A stretch of DNA of 64,000 nt, from NCBI RefSeq assembly GCF_900078675.2, contig NZ_LT546237.1, forward strand, positions 1,032,708-1,096,707, in the 5' to 3' direction. This document shows positions 61,633-64,000 of the stretch, one piece after another; positions within the stretch are counted from its first letter, which is position 1, and every line of letters starts with the position of its first letter. The DNA is from Mycobacterium interjectum. GTDB taxonomy: Bacteria; Actinomycetota; Actinomycetes; Mycobacteriales; Mycobacteriaceae. A model generated the notes under the pieces. It saw nothing but the letters and a program-made list of their open reading frames with translations, did no database searches and was not told the origin of the DNA. Position numbers and translations under genes: made by a program.

Positions 61633-62553
61633 ATGTCATCCCAGCAAACGCACCGCGGAATTGTCGTCGGTGTCGATGGCTCGCCGTCGTCAACCGCGGC
61701 TGTGGAATGGGCGGCGCGGGATGCTGAGATGCGCAACGCGCCGCTGAGTCTGGTGCACGTCGTGGCTCCTATGGTGACCGCGGTTGGGGACGGGTCAAAC
61801 CTCGCAGCATTTGCCGACTATGCGCAGTTGCAAGACGACCAAGCAGGCAAAATCATCGAGCAGGCGCAGAAGGCCGCGATAGAGGCGTTGTCGCCAAGCC
61901 GGGCGGCGGATGTAACGAGCGAGGTGCTGCACACCGCGATCGTGCCCGCCCTGGTCGACCTGTCCGAGCACGCCGACCTGATGGTGGTGGGCTGCCGCGG
62001 CCAGGGCGCAGTGGCCCGCGCCTTGCTGGGATAGGTCAGTTCCGGGCTCGCCCATCACGCGCATTGCCCGGTCGCGGTGATCCATGATGAGGATCCACTG
62101 ATGACGCGCTCGCGGCAGGCGCCGGTGGTGGTGGGCGTCGACGGCACTCCGGCCTCGGAGTTGGCCACCGAGATCGCCTTCGATGAAGCGTCGCGCCGCG
62201 GTGTGGAATTGGTGGCGTTGCACGCCTGGAGTGACATGGGTCCACTCGACTTCCCCAGTATTAATTGGGCCCCCATTGAGTGGAGAAACATCAAAGATCA
62301 GGAAGAAGAAGCCCTCGCCGAGCGTCTGTGCGGATGGCACGACCGCTACCCCGATGTTGTCGTCCACAAGGTCGTGGTGTGCGATCAGCCCGCACCCAGG
62401 CTGCTCGAACAGGCGCAGAAGGCTCAGCTCGTGGTAGTGGGCAGCCACGGCCGCGGCGGGTTCGCCGGCATCCTGCTGGGCTCGGTCAGCACCGCAGTCG
62501 CGAACTGCGCCCAGATTCCGGTGATCATCGCCCACATGCCCCAGCACGATTGA
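61633..62553 (+). pseudogene. tandem universal stress protein, interrupted by an amber codon
   Basis: Two USP domains in one reading frame of 306 codons, as in mycobacterial dormancy proteins of the Rv2005c/Rv2623 type. It starts at ATG 61633 behind AAGGAG. Domain 1 has VVGVDGSPSSTAAVEWAARD and the nucleotide loop GCRGQGAVARALLG. Then TAG at 62032-62034 stops translation, and the frame goes straight on as VSSGLAHHAHCPVAVIHDED into domain 2 (VVGVDGTPASELATEIAFDE; GSHGRGGFAGILLG). Serine (TCG) is the usual residue at the stop. A restart at ATG 62077 or 62101 could yield the second domain alone, so both halves might still be made. Confidence 0.8.
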
Positions 62554-62597
62554 GGTACAACAGAATCCGAAACACGAGATCACCCAAAGAGAGGCTG

Positions 62598-62678
62598 ATG
62601 AGTTCTTGGTGCGGACACGGTCCGCGGCATTACCACGGGGTCGGCGACGGCGAAGGGCACAACCGCAGCCAAAGTTAG
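62598..62678 (+). CDS. 26-residue His/Gly-rich open frame
   Basis: MSSWCGHGPRHYHGVGDGEG and six more residues, preceded by AGAGG at a proper distance. Short His-rich peptides of this type occur near stress genes in mycobacteria, but I cannot name a family. Another frame behind it (KLEEQLPLLETITGFIVALT to a stop at 62803) also looks protein-like, so the original gene may have been longer and frameshifted. Confidence 0.3.
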   Translation: MSSWCGHGPRHYHGVGDGEGHNRSQS

Positions 62679-62851
62679 AGCCTCTGCCGGGCAAGCCTTC
62701 TCAGAAGTTGGAAGAACAGTTGCCGCTGCTTGAAACCATCACAGGGTTCATCGTCGCGTTGACCGACGCTTGTGTGGACATAAACCAGGATGCGATTGAC
62801 TAAGACATCGCATAGATGGCCGTAGTGGGTGGGCTGGTCACCCGTTATTCC

Positions 62852-63625
62852 TTATTCCATGGAATGGATCATGATTCCGTCGTCGGTGGCGGCTTGGTCA
62901 GGCGCGTCGCCGGTCTCCCTGAAGTCGATGAATGCCGACAGCTGGTTCGACGCATTCAGCAGCTCACTGAATGCGCCCCAGACGGTAGTTGCGCCCTGCA
63001 GCGTTGACACGTCGGCGATGTAGTCGATATTGGCGGCCTGCTGGAAGCTTTTGCTTTGCAGCGTTTTCGTACCGGGCTTGCCCAACGCCACGTTGACCAA
63101 ACCGCCCGATGACGTGTTGATGAACTGATTGATGTCCGCCTGCAGCACGGCGACGACGTCTGTCCCACTAGCTGGTTTGACCGCGACGTACATCTGCGCG
63201 CTGGAGTCGGCGTTGCGGAGAGTCACCGAGTTCGGGCCCTGGCCTGCGCGCGTCCAGCCCGGCGCGGGGGTGATCGAGATGCCCTGCCCGACGTTGATCG
63301 GGTCGGCCGAGGTGAGCTGCACCGCCATGCCGTGCACTGTCCTTGGCGTACGCGCGAGTTGGTCTGGCGGGTTGGCTGGTCGGGAAATCGCGGACTCAGC
63401 GGGAACAGCCATGGCGGCATGGCTGATGGGCTGCATCGGCGGCAGTTTGGGCCGATGGGTTGTGCGGGTCATGACGATCGCCGCAGTCACGGCCGCGGCG
63501 ATGAGGATCACCACACCGATAATGGCGGCGATGACGACCGGGCGCAGTCGGTGTCCGACCCTCTCGCCGTTGCCGGGGTAGTGCAGTGGCGGCGGAGTGT
63601 GCGGCGGCGGTGGCGTTGATGACAT
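62852..63625 (-). CDS. single-pass membrane protein, mycobacterial, unknown function
   Basis: 257 residues. A proline-rich cytoplasmic N-terminus (TPPPPHTPPPLHYP) is followed by one hydrophobic helix (about 29-50, VVIAAIIGVVILIAAAV). An extracytoplasmic domain with ISITPAPGWTRAGQGPNSVT, LQADINQFINTSSGGLVNV and DYIADVSTLQGATTVWG comes after. The layout matches mycobacterial proteins near stress or ESX-related genes that are of unknown function. It is probably co-transcribed with the zinc-ribbon gene upstream (26 bases apart). Confidence 0.75.
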   Translation of the reverse strand: MSSTPPPPHTPPPLHYPGNGERVGHRLRPVVIAAIIGVVILIAAAVTAAIVMTRTTHRPKLPPMQPISHAAMAVPAESAISRPANPPDQLARTPRTVHGMAVQLTSADPINVGQGISITPAPGWTRAGQGPNSVTLRNADSSAQMYVAVKPASGTDVVAVLQADINQFINTSSGGLVNVALGKPGTKTLQSKSFQQAANIDYIADVSTLQGATTVWGAFSELLNASNQLSAFIDFRETGDAPDQAATDDGIMIHSME

Positions 63626-63651
63626 CGTGGCTCCTGGTCCGGGGTGTGGTT

Positions 63652-64000
63652 TCAGGCCGTCGGTGCAGCGTTCGCGGAGCCCGTTGTCGGGGCGGGGTGG
63701 CGGGCCAGTGCAGCCGTAGCTGTTCCGCAGACCTGGCAGAACGCGGCACCGGCGCCGATTGCTGCGCCGCAGTGCGCGCAGATCTGGTGGGTGTCGGGGG
63801 CACGGTTCAAGGCGCGGTCCCCGGTGAGCGCGGCTGCGGCTTCGACGAGCAGCGCGGTGTGCAAGGTGTCGCGCGTGCCGAGCAGTCCGGCCCCGGCCAG
63901 CACCAGCGCCGCCAGTGTGGTCAGCACGATGCCGCGGCTGCTGTAGGGGGTGAGCAGGGTGGTGGCCAGTTCGTAGAGCATCACCAGCACCAGGCCTTTG
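63652..64000 (-). CDS. membrane protein with zinc ribbon (start beyond window)
   Basis: At least 112 residues: a hydrophobic region with one or two helices (VLTTLAALVLAGAGLLG), then a zinc ribbon with two C-x-x-C pairs (CAHC and CQVC, 11 residues apart) near the end. The first ATG in the window, 63990, lies in hydrophobic sequence with the frame open to the edge, so the true start may be outside. Its function is unknown; zinc-ribbon membrane proteins often act in assembly or signalling. Confidence 0.6.
   Translation of the reverse strand, partial: KGLVLVMLYELATTLLTPYSSRGIVLTTLAALVLAGAGLLGTRDTLHTALLVEAAAALTGDRALNRAPDTHQICAHCGAAIGAGAAFCQVCGTATAALARHPAPTTGSANAAPTA

Noticed and set aside
61292-61693. 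133-codon minus-strand gene upstream of the stress protein
   Set aside because: It overlaps the start of the universal stress protein, and only a short central part looks protein-like; no ribosome site or family.

Overview
The window is GC-rich actinobacterial DNA, most likely from a Mycobacterium. The marks are an F420-dependent Ddn-like protein, a mycofactocin-type SDR, a WS/DGAT acyltransferase, a TIGR00027-type methyltransferase, an MmpL remnant, an MpaB-type oxygenase and many P450, SDR and TetR genes. It is an accessory region. It opens with plasmid- or integrative-element-like genes (primase, redoxin, ParB), it holds many broken genes, and at least four truncated tRNA 3' ends lie scattered in it. 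No complete RNA gene and no CRISPR array were found.

Layout: 0-4.1 kb, minus-strand primase / small protein / NrdH-like redoxin and a ParB-family gene flanked by copies of a 26-bp repeat. 4.8-8.2 kb, a decaying block (frameshifted conserved gene, Ddn-like enzyme, lipase with a shifted C-terminus, chimeric substrate-binding/TetR remnant). 8.3-12.4 kb, a NorQ/CbbQ AAA ATPase plus NorD-type VWA pair and a double-domain TetR. 12.7-18.7 kb, an SDR gene split by a 1 kb insertion carrying an alpha/beta hydrolase, two tandem AveC-like membrane proteins and a wrecked MmpL gene. 18.7-26.0 kb, a minus-strand operon: MpaB-type oxygenase, SDR, ALDH stub, P450, SDR, P450, P450. 26.0-37.5 kb, TetR-controlled units: a limonene-epoxide-hydrolase-like enzyme, an Asp-nucleophile hydrolase with a methyltransferase, a third AveC-like protein with a P450, an HSL-type esterase and further SDRs.

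From 37.5 to 57.7 kb comes a graveyard of integrative elements with tRNA-Met-, Ala/tmRNA- and Pro-like 3' fragments and two integrase remnants. Interspersed are a TRIC-type channel, an M20 amidohydrolase and a WS/DGAT gene. Within it lies one well-delimited island (44,682-57,308) bounded by 44-bp direct repeats of a tRNA-Pro 3' half. It has a tyrosine integrase, excisionase-like HTH, DnaB-N-like protein, DUF3631 helicase/primase, two small proteins, scaffold-like protein and HK97 capsid, but no visible portal, large terminase or tail genes. This is the make-up of a phiRv1/phiRv2-like satellite prophage. An IS21-family element (47,041-49,684) sits in it with a 7-bp target duplication and splits a cargo gene beside a DUF488 gene.

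The right end (58-64 kb) looks like a stress/dormancy block: a P3A-type proton ATPase, a SpoIIAA-like protein, a tandem universal stress protein cut by one amber codon, and two small membrane proteins. A DosR-box-like sequence lies upstream of the stress protein.

Working together: three copies of one operator-like sequence (before the split SDR, before the AveC pair, and between the MpaB operon and its divergent TetR) suggest that the 12.7-26 kb oxygenase/SDR/AveC genes form one TetR-controlled regulon. I infer that it acts on a hydrophobic substrate such as a terpenoid, steroid or other lipid. The substrate cannot be told from sequence.
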